DNA of 64,000 bases. It comes from Alphaproteobacteria bacterium (GTDB lineage Bacteria; Pseudomonadota; Alphaproteobacteria; Caulobacterales; Hyphomonadaceae). Where the stretch lies: positions 1 to 64,000 of the forward strand of contig JAGWYJ010000011.1 of assembly GCA_018969425.1 (NCBI GenBank), written 5' to 3'. This document shows, piece by piece, positions 26,792-36,943 of this stretch. The notes beneath the pieces were generated by a model. That model had not been told where the DNA came from. It ran no database searches and saw only the letters and a program-made list of their open reading frames with translations. A program made the position numbers and the translations under genes. The first letter of the stretch is position 1. Every line of letters starts with the position of its first letter.

Positions 26792-28168
26792 TCAGTAGCG
26801 GCGTTCCGCGAACACCTGGGAGATATCGCCCTTCCAGTCGCCGCTGAAGCGAGAGGCGAGGATCTGCGCCTGATTGAGACCGCTTTGCGCAATCTCCTCA
26901 ACCGGTTCGAGAAAGCGCGCCTCGTCCCGGCCTGAGGCGTCGTATCGTTTGCGGCGCGCAAGACCTCCTCTGGCCAGAGAGAGCGCCTCGATTGCGATCT
27001 CTTTCAGCGACGTGTTCCGAACAGGGGTCGAAAGACCGAGGGAGGGCGCGCAGCGACGCATCGCCTCGCGCTCGGCTGCGCTCCAGGAGGCGACCAGATC
27101 CATCGCGCCGTCGAGAGCGGTCTGATCGTAAAGCAGCCCCGTCCAGAACGCTGAGAGGGCGCACAGGAAGGGCTGGGGCCCCGCATCAGCGCCGCGCATC
27201 TCGAGGAAGGTCTTGAGCCTGACCTCAGGGAAAATGGTCGAGAGGTGGTCGTCAAAATCCTCCATCGCAGGACGCTCCCCCGGCAAGGCGGGCAGACGCC
27301 CGTCGAAAAAGTCCCGGAAGGACTGTCCCGAACAGTCGATATAGCGACCGCCGCGACGCACGAAGTACATGGGCACGTCCAATGCGTAGTCGATATAACG
27401 CTCAAAACCGAACCCGTCTTGGAACGCGAACGGAAGCGTTCCGGTGCGGTCAGGATCCGTATCTGTCCAGACATGGGCGCGATAGGATTGAAAGCCGTTG
27501 AGACGCCCCTCTGCGAAGGGGGAGTTGGCGAAGAGAGCCGTGGCCACCGGCTGAAGGGCGAGAGACACCCTCATCTTGCGCACCATGTCCGCCTCAGAGG
27601 CGTAATCCAGATTGGTCTGCACGGTGCACGATCGGTACATCATCTGACGTCCCAACCGCCCCACGCGGTCCATATACGCCGTCATGATGGCGTAGCGCCC
27701 CTTGGGCATGGAGGGCGTAGCGGCCAGGGACCAGAGCGGGGAAAAGCCCATAGCCAGACACTCGAGGCCCATAGGCCCGGCGACGGCCCGAACCTCCGCG
27801 AGATGGTCGGAGATCTCCTCACAGGTCTGATGGATGGTCTCAAGCGGCGCGCCTGACAGCTCGAACTGACCGCCAGGCTCCAGACTGACGCTCGCCCCGT
27901 CCCGCTTCAGACCGATCAGGGTCGACCCTTCGAGGATCGGCGCCCAGCCGAAACGAGACTGGAGCCCCTCCAGAAGAGCCCGGATTGACACCTCGCCGTC
28001 ATAGGGAACAGGGCTCAGATCGGACGTTCTGAACACGATCTTCTCGTGCTCGGTCCCGATGCGCCAGTCCGATCCCGGCTTGCAGCCCCCCTCAAGGCGC
28101 GCGATCAGCTCGCCCTTGCCCTCTATACGAGGAGCGGCCTCGTCGATCTCGCGCGTGGGTGTGCTCAT
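26792..28168 (-). CDS. gshA: Glutamate-cysteine ligase
   Basis: 458 residues, of the alphaproteobacterial/plant GCL group. It ligates glutamate and cysteine, the first step of glutathione synthesis. Signature stretches are GTEHEKIVFR near residue 38, TVQTNLDYASEADMVRKMRVSLALQPVATALFANSPF, and MEDFDDHLSTIFPEVRLKTFLEMRGAD. It is downstream of rsmE with about 116 bp between, on the same strand, a common neighbourhood in Caulobacterales. Confidence 0.95.
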   Translation of the reverse strand: MSTPTREIDEAAPRIEGKGELIARLEGGCKPGSDWRIGTEHEKIVFRTSDLSPVPYDGEVSIRALLEGLQSRFGWAPILEGSTLIGLKRDGASVSLEPGGQFELSGAPLETIHQTCEEISDHLAEVRAVAGPMGLECLAMGFSPLWSLAATPSMPKGRYAIMTAYMDRVGRLGRQMMYRSCTVQTNLDYASEADMVRKMRVSLALQPVATALFANSPFAEGRLNGFQSYRAHVWTDTDPDRTGTLPFAFQDGFGFERYIDYALDVPMYFVRRGGRYIDCSGQSFRDFFDGRLPALPGERPAMEDFDDHLSTIFPEVRLKTFLEMRGADAGPQPFLCALSAFWTGLLYDQTALDGAMDLVASWSAAEREAMRRCAPSLGLSTPVRNTSLKEIAIEALSLARGGLARRKRYDASGRDEARFLEPVEEIAQSGLNQAQILASRFSGDWKGDISQVFAERRY

Positions 28169-28284
28169 GACCGTCCGCCTTCTCCGCCGGTCGACTGAGC
28201 CCCGCCCCGCAGCTCGGGGTCGATCCTCATCCGGACTGGCGCCACTTGGGGTCCCGCCCCCCCCGGCGTCAAGGCCGGTTCGGC

Positions 28285-29043
28285 TTACCTGTTTTGTTCC
28301 CAGCCGACGAGCCCCTGCCAGAGGGCGAGAGCGGCGAGGGCGGCTGTCTCCGCCCGGAGAACCCGCGCCCCCAGGCTCACCGGACGAACAAAAGTCAATT
28401 GGGTCAGATAGTTACGCTCCGAAGGCGTCCAGCCCCCCTCCGGCCCGATGAGAATAGCCGCCGCTGGGCCGCCGGCCGCTCTGACGGCCTCGGCCATGGG
28501 GGGAGCGCCTCGGCGAACCCCCGGGGAGATCTCTTCGCCTTCCTCGCACACAAAGAGAGGACGATTCGGATCCCAGCCGGATACCGCCGAGGCGAGGGAT
28601 ACAGGCTCGCGAATCGTCGGAACCTCCAGCCGTTCGCACTGCTCCGAAGCCTCAACGGCGATCCTGTGCAGACGATCGATGCGGACGCTCTGGGCCTCGC
28701 AGCGCGCCGTCAGCACCGGTCTCAGCTCGCTTACGCCCAGCTCAGAGGCCTTTTCGATCAGAAAGTCGGTTCGCGTCTTTTTCAGGGGCGCGAACAGGAG
28801 CCACAGATCCGGACCGGAGGTCTGAGCCCGGATCACCGCCTCAATGTTCAGCTCGACGCGATCCCGACCGAGGGCGGCGACGGAGGACAGCACCTCCCCG
28901 TCGCGCCCGTTGAACGCTCTGACCTGGTCTCCGGGCCCCAGCCTCAGAACCCGGCCCAGATAATGAGCGGCTTCGTCCCGGAGGACGATGCGACCTCCCG
29001 GCGACAGGTCGAGATCGACAAAAAGGCGGGGCGCAGCGCTCAT
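28285..29043 (-). CDS. rsmE: 16S rRNA (uracil1498-N3)-methyltransferase RsmE
   Basis: 252 residues from ATG 29043 (a TTG lies one codon upstream). SPOUT-class methyltransferase that modifies U1498 of 16S rRNA. The N-terminal PUA-like part holds HYLGRVLRLGPGDQVRAFNGRDGE. The knotted SAM site is IGPEGGWTPSE and SLGARVLRAETAALAAL, both diagnostic. It is divergent from ubiA, and the start regions almost touch. Confidence 0.95.
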   Translation of the reverse strand: MSAAPRLFVDLDLSPGGRIVLRDEAAHYLGRVLRLGPGDQVRAFNGRDGEVLSSVAALGRDRVELNIEAVIRAQTSGPDLWLLFAPLKKTRTDFLIEKASELGVSELRPVLTARCEAQSVRIDRLHRIAVEASEQCERLEVPTIREPVSLASAVSGWDPNRPLFVCEEGEEISPGVRRGAPPMAEAVRAAGGPAAAILIGPEGGWTPSERNYLTQLTFVRPVSLGARVLRAETAALAALALWQGLVGWEQNR

Positions 29044-29089
29044 CAAGGTGCGCTATACGGGGATCAACCGCCTGTGCAAGAGCCTGACC

Positions 29090-30028
29090 GTGACCCTGCC
29101 GTCTCACAACCTCCCGAACGATGAGCCTCAGGATGCGGAGGCGGGCAGTTTCGTGTCGTCAAGCCCGAGGCGGATACGGCCCTTTCTTCAGCTCTCCCGC
29201 TATGATCGGCCGGTCGGGTTCTGGCTCCTGGCCCTGCCCTGCCTGGCGGGCCTGTCCCTTGCGCGCATGAGCGAGGGGTTTGCGCCCGGGGATGCCGGCG
29301 TCGCAGGCCTTTACGTTCTCGGGGCCGTCGCCATGCGCGGGGCAGGCTGCACGTATAACGACATCCTGGACCGGAAGATCGACGCCGCCGTCGCCCGCAC
29401 GGCGCGCCGCCCCCTGCCGGCGGGGGCCGTCAGTCTTCGCTCCGCGATCGTCTGGCTTGCCGCGCAATGTCTCGCCGGGCTGGGCGTCCTCCTGCTTTTG
29501 CCGGAGGGCGCGCGCCTGATCGCCCTTATGGCCCTGCCGCTTGTGGCTCTCTATCCGCTGATGAAGCGCATCACCTGGTGGCCCCAGGCCTGGCTGGGCC
29601 TGACCTTCAACTGGGGCGTTCTGACCGCCGCTGCCGGCGCACGCGGCCAGATCGAGGCGCCTGACCTGCTTCTCTACGCCGGACTCGCGTTATGGACGCT
29701 GGGTTACGACACGCTGTACGCCCTTCAGGACAGAGAGGATGACGCCCTGATCGGCGTGCGATCGACAGCCCGCCGTTTCGGGAGCCGCGTTCGCCTGGCG
29801 GTCAGCGTCATCTATTTGCTGAGCGCAGGCTTGTGCGCTCTGGCGGGAGGCCTGGCGGGCGGATGGGCGGGGGCGGCCCTGGCTCTTCCTTTCGCGGGGC
29901 ATCTGATGCTGCAGGCGGCCAACCTCAGACCTGACGATCCCAGCCAAGCCCTGCGCCTGTTCCGCTCCAACCGCGACGCGGGCGTCCTCCTCGTCGCAGG
30001 TTGGGTCTTCATCGCCGCCTTTCTTTAG
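29090..30028 (+). CDS. ubiA: 4-hydroxybenzoate polyprenyltransferase
   Basis: About 312 residues if GTG 29090 is the start. The frame is open to 28988, but that overlaps rsmE, and no ATG lies in between. A polytopic membrane enzyme that attaches the isoprenoid tail to 4-hydroxybenzoate in ubiquinone synthesis. The N-terminal RPFLQLSRYDRPVGFWLLALP is typical. The two Asp-rich motifs are GCTYNDILDRKIDAAVARTARRPLP and YALQDREDDALIGVRST. A start at GTG 29048 is an alternative. Confidence 0.93.
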   Translation: MTLPSHNLPNDEPQDAEAGSFVSSSPRRIRPFLQLSRYDRPVGFWLLALPCLAGLSLARMSEGFAPGDAGVAGLYVLGAVAMRGAGCTYNDILDRKIDAAVARTARRPLPAGAVSLRSAIVWLAAQCLAGLGVLLLLPEGARLIALMALPLVALYPLMKRITWWPQAWLGLTFNWGVLTAAAGARGQIEAPDLLLYAGLALWTLGYDTLYALQDREDDALIGVRSTARRFGSRVRLAVSVIYLLSAGLCALAGGLAGGWAGAALALPFAGHLMLQAANLRPDDPSQALRLFRSNRDAGVLLVAGWVFIAAFL

Positions 30029-30086
30029 ACGATACTCATCTCAGGCGAGACTCGATTCATCGACATCCGCCGTGCGGGAGACAAGG

Positions 30087-30992
30087 ATGGCCCGGATTCT
30101 TTCCCCTGGCGTGATCATCGGCCTCGGCGCCGGCGCGGCGGCGGTTGTGGCCGGCATCGCGCTGATCGGAGGACCATCGGCGGACAGGCCGGGGGGAGCG
30201 ACCGGGCCCGTCTCATCGCCGCCCTCCGAGGCGGGCTCCGGGGCCGCTCCGACAGGAGAGGATAGCCTTATTCAACCGGCGCAGGCGAACGCGCCCCTGG
30301 CGCCGGGCGCGGCCGACATCTCCTTTGAGGATGAGACGCTCGTCTTCCGTGCGGACTTTCCAGCGGGCGCCGGGAACGATCTGATCCTCCGCTCCCTGAG
30401 GGATGAGGCGCAGGACTATCTTGACCGGATGAAGTCGTCCGCCCGAACGGAATTTGAGAGGGCGGCGCGCGAGGGCGATGTGTCGCGTCCCTGGTCGGTC
30501 TCCGTCGCGTGGCGGGTCACGGCCAGAGGCGGAGGCCTCATCTCGCTTGCGGGACAGGCGATCGAGGACACCGGAGGGGCTCATCCCTCGCTTGCCTTCG
30601 ACGCCCGAACGGGCCGGTCGGCGACCGGCGAAAAAATCGGGATCGAAGACATGCTGATCCCGGAGCGCTCGCCCTCGCCCGCCCTCGTGATCGCAGTGTG
30701 CGAAGCGCTGAAGGCGGAAAAGAGCCGGACCATCGGCTCTGCGACGATATTCGACGAACCCATCGTCTGCGCAGGCTCCAGCGCCAACCTCTCCCTTGAG
30801 GATGCCCAGATCTCCCTCGCCTCCTCAGATCAGGAAGGTCGCTTCGGGGGGCTGCACGTGGAGTTCCCGCCCTACGCTGTCGGATCGTGGGCCGAGGGAC
30901 CCTACAGGCTCATCATCCAGCAGTCGGTTTTCGCCGATGACTTGCGGGCAGAGTATCGAGCGCTTTTTTCCGGGACCGCGCCTGCGAGGTGA
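30087..30992 (+). CDS. DUF3298-like exported protein
   Basis: 301 residues from ATG 30087, with GGGAGACAAGG just upstream. An N-terminal membrane or signal segment (IIGLGAGAAAVVAGIALIGG) is followed by a Pro/Gly-rich linker and a soluble domain. That domain has DUF4163/DUF3298 traits: TGGAHPSLAFDARTG and the near-terminal FPPYAVGSWAEGPYRLII. RsiV-type proteins carry this fold, but here no sigma factor is adjacent. Likely a periplasmic membrane-anchored protein of unknown role. It converges on tadA. Confidence 0.8.
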   Translation: MARILSPGVIIGLGAGAAAVVAGIALIGGPSADRPGGATGPVSSPPSEAGSGAAPTGEDSLIQPAQANAPLAPGAADISFEDETLVFRADFPAGAGNDLILRSLRDEAQDYLDRMKSSARTEFERAAREGDVSRPWSVSVAWRVTARGGGLISLAGQAIEDTGGAHPSLAFDARTGRSATGEKIGIEDMLIPERSPSPALVIAVCEALKAEKSRTIGSATIFDEPIVCAGSSANLSLEDAQISLASSDQEGRFGGLHVEFPPYAVGSWAEGPYRLIIQQSVFADDLRAEYRALFSGTAPAR

Positions 30993-30999
30993 CCGACGC

Positions 31000-31017
31000 C
31001 CCGGCCTGCAGGCCGGG
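31000..31017. terminator. Hairpin between convergent genes
   Basis: 7-bp perfect GC stem (31000-31006 with 31011-31017) with loop TGCA, between the DUF3298 stop and the tadA stop. It is short and lacks a T run, so it is a possible terminator only. Confidence 0.45.
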
Positions 31018-31028
31018 AGAGGGCACGG

Positions 31029-31499
31029 TCAGCCTCTTCGGGCCCGGAAGAATATCCTGAGAAGAGACGCCGCTTCGTCCGCCAGAAGACCGCCCTCGAC
31101 AACGGGGCGAGAATGGAGCGTCGCCTGTTCGAACAGACGCGGTCCTGACATCACTGCGCCGCCCTTCGGATCCGTGGCCCCGAAAACCAGGCGACCGATC
31201 CGGGCATGGGAGATCGCTCCGGCGCACATCGCGCAGGGCTCCAGGGTCGAGTACAAAGTCAGGCCTGTCAGTCGATAATTGCCCAGACGCCGAGAGGCCT
31301 CCCTCATGGCGAGGATCTCGGCATGGGCGCTGGGATCGCACAGGGCGATGGGCTGATTGTGCGCCTCGGAGATGATCTGTCCGGACGCCGGATCAACGAT
31401 CACCGCCCCGACTGGCGCCTCCCCGAGCGATGCCGCAAGGGAGGCCAGCCCGATGGCCCTTCGCATCATCCTTTCGTCATGGTCTGTATCAATCGTCAT
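31029..31499 (-). CDS. tadA: tRNA adenosine(34) deaminase
   Basis: 156 residues from ATG 31499 (open frame to 31553). Cytidine-deaminase-fold enzyme forming inosine at the wobble position of tRNA-Arg(ACG). The zinc and catalytic motif is H59-A-E61 in PSAHAEI, with C89 and C92 in LEPCAMC. GEAPVGAVIV and the C-terminal FGATDPKGGAVMS match TadA rather than other deaminases. It is divergent from rsmD (84-bp gap). Confidence 0.93.
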   Translation of the reverse strand: MTIDTDHDERMMRRAIGLASLAASLGEAPVGAVIVDPASGQIISEAHNQPIALCDPSAHAEILAMREASRRLGNYRLTGLTLYSTLEPCAMCAGAISHARIGRLVFGATDPKGGAVMSGPRLFEQATLHSRPVVEGGLLADEAASLLRIFFRARRG

Positions 31500-31582
31500 G
31501 ATGCGCACCGGCTCGCGACCGCAGGCGGGAGATCCCCCAAAGTCTCTTCGCATGGACCGGGTGATGATGATAGGGAGAGCCC

Positions 31583-32149
31583 ATGCGGATCATCAGCGGT
31601 CAATTCAAGGGACGCGCCATCCGGGCGCCGGAGGGGCGAGCGACGCGCCCCACCTCGGACCGCACCCGCGAGGCGATGTTCAACGTTCTGGCTCACGCCG
31701 ACTGGAGCCCGGGGCTCGCAGACGCGCGGATCATGGACGTCTTCGCAGGCTCGGGCGCACTTGGATTCGAAGCTCTTTCGCGCGGCGCCGCCTTCTGCCT
31801 GTTCGTGGAGACCGACAGCGCTGCGCGCGGCGCCATCCGGGACAATATCGAAACCTTCAATGTCTTTGGACGAACCCGCATTCACAGACGGTCGGCGATG
31901 GACCTCGGGCCGAAGCCTGCCGCCGCGGGAGATCCGTTCTCAATCGTCTTCATGGATCCGCCCTACGAATACGACCTGACAACCGGCGCCCTCCGACAGC
32001 TCGCACAGGGAGGCTGGATCACAAGGGACGCTCTGGTGATCGCCGAGACCTCGTCGGATACGCCCGCCCCGGATACCCCGGGGTGGGACAAACTGGATGA
32101 ACGTCTGTCGAGCTCTGCGCGTCTGACGTTTCTCAGACGCCTGCCCTGA
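31583..32149 (+). CDS. rsmD: 16S rRNA (guanine966-N2)-methyltransferase
   Basis: 188 residues. Start MRIISGQFKGRAIRAPEG is diagnostic, followed by TRPTSDRTREAMFNVL. The SAM-binding core is VFAGSGALGFEALSRGA and the catalytic N6/N2-amine motif is MDPPYE. AGGGAG precedes the ATG. A strong terminator follows 17 bases after the stop. Confidence 0.96.
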   Translation: MRIISGQFKGRAIRAPEGRATRPTSDRTREAMFNVLAHADWSPGLADARIMDVFAGSGALGFEALSRGAAFCLFVETDSAARGAIRDNIETFNVFGRTRIHRRSAMDLGPKPAAAGDPFSIVFMDPPYEYDLTTGALRQLAQGGWITRDALVIAETSSDTPAPDTPGWDKLDERLSSSARLTFLRRLP

Positions 32150-32166
32150 CCTCATGACATCATGCG

Positions 32167-32200
32167 AGAACGCCCGCGCGGTTCGCGCGGGCGTTCTTTT
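32167..32200 (+). terminator. Rho-independent terminator after rsmD
   Basis: 14-bp stem (32167-32180 with 32184-32197), 3-base loop GTT, then a T run to 32200. It converges with the chemoreceptor gene that stops at 32248. Confidence 0.92.
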
Positions 32201-32247
32201 ATCGTCTCATCCGGCCCTGCAACCGCAGGACGAGACAATCAGACCGT

Positions 32248-34251
32248 TCAGCTCGCCTTCTTCTTGGCGGTCGGATCGGTGATCGCGGTCAGACCGCGGG
32301 TCAGACGCTCAAACGCTTCCATGTAGCGGTTGTCTGAGCCCTCGATCTTCACCCGAGCCTGACCATCCTTGCTGGAGATAACCCGGAAGGGCACCTGGGC
32401 ATCCTCGATCCGGATCCGTCCGGTCTGACCGGGCAGAAGCTTCGCGTCGCTCTTGATAAGCGCGCCCGAACGCGAGAGGTTTTCAACCGTGACCGGCCCG
32501 ATCGCCGGCTCGGTGATGGCGCCGGGAACGTCGATCCGGAAGCGGGGCTCGGAGCGGCGGTTCACTTCGGGCGATGCGGTGCGCACGACTTTCACGATCA
32601 TCTGGTTCAGACGCGACATGGAAGTCGCGACGTCATCGGCGCCGACATTGAGGGAGCGCGCTGCATCTCCCGTCTTGTTGGCCTCTTCCAGAACCACGCT
32701 CACCGAAGAGGACACGTAGCTGGCGGCGCGCGCCGTTTCCGACACGTTCTTGGCGATGTCGTTGATGACAGCGCTCTGCTCTTCCATCGCGGCGGAGATG
32801 ATGGTTGAAACCTCATCCACGCTCGAGATCTGACGGCTGATTTCCGAGACGACTTCAGCGGTGTATTTCGTGACCGACTGAATTTCCTCGATCTGGCGAC
32901 GGATGTCTTCCGTCGACTTCGCAGTCTGCGTCGAGAGGCTCTTCACCTCGTTGGCGACGACTGCAAAGCCCTTGCCGGCTTCGCCCGCTCTCGCCGCCTC
33001 TATGGTGGCGTTGAGCGCGAGAAGGTTGGTCTGTCCTGCGATCTCGGAGATGATGTTGGCCACATCGCCGATCTTCGCGACTGCGTCGGAGAGGCTGGCG
33101 ACCGCTTCACGCGTCCGCTCGCTGGTGGCGACCGTCTGCTCGGTGATCGACTTCGCACGGTTGACCTGGCCGGAAACCTCGCGGATCGATGCCGAGAACT
33201 CTTCGGTCGCCGAGGTCACCGAAGTGGCGCTCGCCATGGCCTGCTCGGCGGCGGCGGCGACACCCTGGCACTGCTCCGTCACAGAGAAGACAGAGGCGGA
33301 CATTTCGCCGGCCAGCTTCATCATCGCGCCGGTGCGCTCGGTGACTGTGCTAACCGCCGAACCCGCTTCTCTTTCAACAGTATTCGCCATGGTCTGAAGA
33401 GATGCGATGCGCTCTTCCTCGGCCTTCGCCTCGGCTTCAGCCTGACGCAGACGCATCGCTTCAGTTTCCGCAAGATTTTTACGGAAGACCTCGATCGAAC
33501 GGATCATGTCGCCGATCTCGTCCTTGCGATCAGCGCCGTCAATGCGGGCGGTGAGGTTGCCCGATGCGATCTTGTCCATGAGACCTGTGACATTGACCAC
33601 GGGCTGAACGACGCGGCGAGACAGAAGCCAGAGACCGCCGAGGGTCACAAGGAACGCCAGGGCCGAACCCGCCCAGACGATCAGATCGAAGAAGCGGCCG
33701 CGATCAGCGGCATACCCTTCAATGCTTGCATTCTCCTCAGTCGCGGCCGCCACAATCCGGTCGATAACCTGGCGATGTTCCGAATAGGCGGCCTGAACTT
33801 TCGCATAGGCGGCTTCAGCGGCGAGGGTATCTCCCGCTCTCAACGCAGGAAGCAGATCTGTTTCAACGGATGACCAGAACTGTTTGGCCGGGGCGTCGCT
33901 GTCGGTGGCGATTCCGGAGCGAAGCTCGGCCTTCAGACCTTCGTCAGCAGACCAGAAGTCGCGGCGCGTCTCATAATCTTTTCGGAGCTGGGCAAGACGG
34001 GTCTCGCGGGCGTCCACTGTGGAGGGATCATCCTTGGCGAGGGTCGCCTCGAGATAAGCCTCAATCAGATAGGCTGGAGGCGGAAGGATGTCCGCGATCA
34101 GGTCTTTGCCGCGAACGATGTTTTTGTAGACCGGCCCGCCTACCTTGAGCTCGCTGCTCGCCAGCAGGCCGACGCCGACAGCGCCCATGAAGGAGCAACA
34201 GATCGCCACTCCCAATATCACAAGCAGTCGGCCGATGCGAAGATTCGCCAT
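32248..34251 (-). CDS. Methyl-accepting chemotaxis protein with C-terminal PilZ domain
   Basis: 667 residues. Membrane helix 1 (about 8-31), a helical periplasmic sensor (about 32-190), membrane helix 2 (about 190-212), a HAMP domain ([23 protein letters not shown]), and a signalling domain with the hairpin tip [22 protein letters not shown]. After about residue 563 comes a PilZ domain with the RxxxR motif (NRRSEPR) and the NxSxxG motif (ENLSRSG), the two c-di-GMP binding elements. So chemotaxis signalling may respond to c-di-GMP. The far C-terminus ends in a basic Lys-rich tail with no CheR-docking pentapeptide. Confidence 0.94.
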   Translation of the reverse strand: MANLRIGRLLVILGVAICCSFMGAVGVGLLASSELKVGGPVYKNIVRGKDLIADILPPPAYLIEAYLEATLAKDDPSTVDARETRLAQLRKDYETRRDFWSADEGLKAELRSGIATDSDAPAKQFWSSVETDLLPALRAGDTLAAEAAYAKVQAAYSEHRQVIDRIVAAATEENASIEGYAADRGRFFDLIVWAGSALAFLVTLGGLWLLSRRVVQPVVNVTGLMDKIASGNLTARIDGADRKDEIGDMIRSIEVFRKNLAETEAMRLRQAEAEAKAEEERIASLQTMANTVEREAGSAVSTVTERTGAMMKLAGEMSASVFSVTEQCQGVAAAAEQAMASATSVTSATEEFSASIREVSGQVNRAKSITEQTVATSERTREAVASLSDAVAKIGDVANIISEIAGQTNLLALNATIEAARAGEAGKGFAVVANEVKSLSTQTAKSTEDIRRQIEEIQSVTKYTAEVVSEISRQISSVDEVSTIISAAMEEQSAVINDIAKNVSETARAASYVSSSVSVVLEEANKTGDAARSLNVGADDVATSMSRLNQMIVKVVRTASPEVNRRSEPRFRIDVPGAITEPAIGPVTVENLSRSGALIKSDAKLLPGQTGRIRIEDAQVPFRVISSKDGQARVKIEGSDNRYMEAFERLTRGLTAITDPTAKKKAS

Positions 34252-34432
34252 GGTTCAGTGTCCTTGAAACCCAGTTTCGTGAGGATCCCATAGACGCCAA
34301 ATGCCAAAACAATCGTTAAACCGAGGGTGCGAAGCCGCCGCATCCCCCCCATTCCCGGAATAAAAATACGGGTAATTCCGCAAAATTCCGCTTGTCCAGC
34401 CCGCCCCATCCCGGGTTAAGGCGACCAGCCGC

Positions 34433-35404
34433 TTAGGGAATCAGCACTGTGGCTCCCTTGGTCCGCCGGGATTCAAGAGCGTGGTGAGCCCCAGCCGCCT
34501 CACGCAGGGCGAAGCGCTGGCGAATATCCGCCCGCACCGCGCCGGACCGCATCGCCCCCCAAAGAGCCGCCGCTCCCCGTTCAAGGTCGGCCCGATGATG
34601 GGTGTAATGAAACAGGCCGGGACGGGTCATGATGAGCGATCCGCCCTGATTGAGGCGAGCCGGCGCGATGGGATCGACCGGCCCAGACGCGTTTCCATAG
34701 GTCACGAACCACCCTTTAGGAGCCAGGGACTTCAGACTTGCCTCAGCAGAAGCCCGTCCGACGCTGTCATAAACCACGGGCACCCCTCCCCCGCAGATTG
34801 CGCGAACCCGAGCCGGCACGTCCTCGCTGTCCAGAAGAACCTCCGAGCATCCGTAGCCGCGGGCGATGTCCGCCTTTTCAGGGGTTGAGACGACCCCGAT
34901 CACCCGCGCTCCGAGGGCGTTGGCCCAGGGAGTTAAGATCGACCCCACTCCTCCGGCTGCGGCCCAGACCAGGATCGTCTCTCCCGGAGACAGACGCCGA
35001 ATTTCAAATATGAGCATCCAGACGGTGAGCCCCTTGAGAAATACGGCGGCGGCGTCTTCATCGCTGACCGTATCGGGGATCTTCACCAGACGATCGGCGG
35101 GCGCATTGCGGTAGGTGCAATAAGCCCCCGGGAGACCGTTATAGACAACCCGATCGCCCGGCGCGACCAGCGTTACGCCCGGACCGACCTCCTCGACCAC
35201 GCCGGCCGCCTCAACTCCCAGAATCGCCGGGGGCGCAACCGGGTAGAGGCCCGTCCGGGTGTAGACATCTATGAAATTCAGACCGATCGCAGTGTGGCGA
35301 ACCCTCGCCTGACCTGGCCCCGGGGGGGCGAGCTCAAGGGTCTCGAAGACCATTTCCTCGGGACCGCCTGTGCGATGAATGCGGACGACGTCAGTGGCGG
35401 ACAT
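34433..35404 (-). CDS. NADPH:quinone oxidoreductase (zeta-crystallin type)
   Basis: 323 residues from ATG 35404, with GAGAGG 4-9 bases upstream; the open frame to 35698 lies inside rnhB on the other strand. Medium-chain dehydrogenase fold without zinc ligands. N-terminal signature is [13 protein letters not shown] and [15 protein letters not shown]. The nucleotide-binding loop is AAAGGVGSI. It reduces quinones with NADPH in one-electron reactions in the family. Divergent from rnhB with a 49-bp gap. Confidence 0.92.
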   Translation of the reverse strand: MSATDVVRIHRTGGPEEMVFETLELAPPGPGQARVRHTAIGLNFIDVYTRTGLYPVAPPAILGVEAAGVVEEVGPGVTLVAPGDRVVYNGLPGAYCTYRNAPADRLVKIPDTVSDEDAAAVFLKGLTVWMLIFEIRRLSPGETILVWAAAGGVGSILTPWANALGARVIGVVSTPEKADIARGYGCSEVLLDSEDVPARVRAICGGGVPVVYDSVGRASAEASLKSLAPKGWFVTYGNASGPVDPIAPARLNQGGSLIMTRPGLFHYTHHRADLERGAAALWGAMRSGAVRADIRQRFALREAAGAHHALESRRTKGATVLIP

Positions 35405-35453
35405 GGTGCCTCTCGGGTTGCAGGGGGCCGAAGTTCGAAGTCTAACCGTGTTC

Positions 35454-36035
35454 ATGGGAAATTCGAGCCTTGTTTGCGGTGTGGACGAAGCGGGTCGCGG
35501 CTCGCTGGCGGGGCCTGTCTGCGCCGGCGCCGTCATCCTTGATCCGACGCGCCCGATTGAGGGGCTGGCGGACTCAAAACGCCTGTCGGCCCGTGCACGA
35601 GACCGCCTCGCCGCGGAAATTGCCGAACGCGCGCTGACATGGGCGGTGGGGTGGGCGAGCGTTGAGGAAATTGACCGGCTCAATATTCGCCAGGCCAATT
35701 TTCTGGCGATGCGCCGCGCGGTCGAGGGATTGTCCCTGAAGCCTCAGCTGGCCCTGGTCGACGGCCATGACCCTCCCCCACTCGCCTGCGCGGTGCGCTG
35801 CATCGTGGGCGGAGACGCCAGCGAGCCCGTGATTTCCGCCGCCTCCATTCTCGCCAAGACCCATCGCGACGCTCATATGGAGCAGCTGGACCTCCTTCAC
35901 CCAGGCTATGGGCTGGCTTCGCACAAGGGCTACGGAACCCGCGTTCACCTGGAGGCCCTCGCGCGCCTCGGCCCGAGCCCGGCGCATCGCATGAGCTTTC
36001 GACCTGTCCGGGAAGCCGCCACTCCCCAGCGGTAA
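35454..36035 (+). CDS. rnhB: Ribonuclease HII
   Basis: 193 residues from ATG 35454; the frame is open to 35379 and GTG 35448 is a near alternative. Cleaves RNA in RNA-DNA hybrids. The active-site block [20 protein letters not shown] is diagnostic, followed by LADSKRLS and LVDGHDPP. The C-terminal block is [14 protein letters not shown] and [11 protein letters not shown]. In Caulobacter crescentus, from memory, the next gene is the methyltransferase ccrM; here a SUFU-type gene follows. Confidence 0.95.
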   Translation: MGNSSLVCGVDEAGRGSLAGPVCAGAVILDPTRPIEGLADSKRLSARARDRLAAEIAERALTWAVGWASVEEIDRLNIRQANFLAMRRAVEGLSLKPQLALVDGHDPPPLACAVRCIVGGDASEPVISAASILAKTHRDAHMEQLDLLHPGYGLASHKGYGTRVHLEALARLGPSPAHRMSFRPVREAATPQR

Positions 36036-36283
36036 CGCCGTCGATGACAAACGCAGATGTCTCGTTTTAACGGCCAGGGAAATGTCTGTCTCTTACCTGA
36101 CGCCTGATTGGGTTTCAGCCGCCGGGCGGACCGAGGGGGGTGAAATCTCGTTTCCATCTTCAGGGCGGCTCTGTACGAGGCGAGCGGATCACAGATTGCA
36201 AGATCGAACGACTGACCCATCGCGACCTAAGTTCACTCTGCACGTATACGGGTATCGCAGAGACTTTCGGGCAGGAGCGGATC
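36036..36283. other. Low-GC intergenic stretch between rnhB and the SUFU gene
   Basis: No supported gene. The only ATG-initiated reading I noted (about 36059) ends after 16 codons. No tRNA or repeat seen. It may be the scar of an insertion. Confidence 0.35.
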
Positions 36284-36943
36284 ATGGAGTTTGACCTTAA
36301 GGACGTTTGGCGAATTCGTGAGGAAGACGTTTTCCCTGCGCTCTTCGGACAGCAGGTTCGAGGGATATTCCCGTTGCAGATGGAGATGTTCACTCGACAG
36401 TTCGGGCAGTCGGAGATCGATCCCCGGTGGCTCCATTACGGCGTCTTCGAATTTGCTCCCACAGACTCACGAGGCTCCTCGCTCTATGTGACGTCGGGCC
36501 ATTCGACCCCGTGGGAGCAATCGCCCTCGGATTACGAGCCGAACGGCGAGTCCGGGTCGGGTGTCGAGTTCACGATGGCCGTAACGGAACCGGGAGACTG
36601 GGCGATCCGTACCCTTCAAGCCATGCTGGCGTTTGATATTCTCCTATGGGCGGGTCGCTTTCCGGGCAGAGACTATCTTGGCCTGAACGACAGAATTCCT
36701 CTCGGCGGTCCGCTGACTGGCGACCCGAAGTGTGTTCTGAGACACCTCATCATGACCGAGGCGGAGGGGCTCCCATCGGAGTTTCAACTGCCGTCGGGAA
36801 AGGTGCTCCTCACGGGTTTCACCGCTATAACTGATGAGGAGCTGAACGAGGCGAAGCGTTGCGGCTCTCCTGCTCTCATCGACCGACTGAGGGAGGCCGG
36901 CGTCCACCCGGTGAACAATCCGCACCGTCAGTCCGTCATTTAG
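36284..36943 (+). CDS. SUFU (suppressor of fused) domain protein
   Basis: 219 residues from ATG 36284, with CAGGAGCGG just before; an open frame reaches 36140 without support. Similar to bacterial SUFU-domain proteins: YVTSGHSTPW, then GSGVEFTMAVTEPGDWAIRTLQAMLAF, DYLGLNDRIPLGGPL, and a C-terminal TGFTAITDEELNEAKRCG. In bacteria these often serve as immunity proteins of polymorphic toxin systems, but no toxin partner is adjacent. Base composition is visibly lower in GC than its neighbours, and both flanks (36036-36283 and 36944-37090) are non-coding, consistent with acquisition. Function unknown. Confidence 0.75.
   Translation: MEFDLKDVWRIREEDVFPALFGQQVRGIFPLQMEMFTRQFGQSEIDPRWLHYGVFEFAPTDSRGSSLYVTSGHSTPWEQSPSDYEPNGESGSGVEFTMAVTEPGDWAIRTLQAMLAFDILLWAGRFPGRDYLGLNDRIPLGGPLTGDPKCVLRHLIMTEAEGLPSEFQLPSGKVLLTGFTAITDEELNEAKRCGSPALIDRLREAGVHPVNNPHRQSVI

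Noticed and set aside
34433-35698. Long form of the quinone oxidoreductase starting at 35698
   Set aside because: The extra 98 codons lie opposite rnhB, have no resemblance to the family, and ATG 35404 has a good ribosome site.
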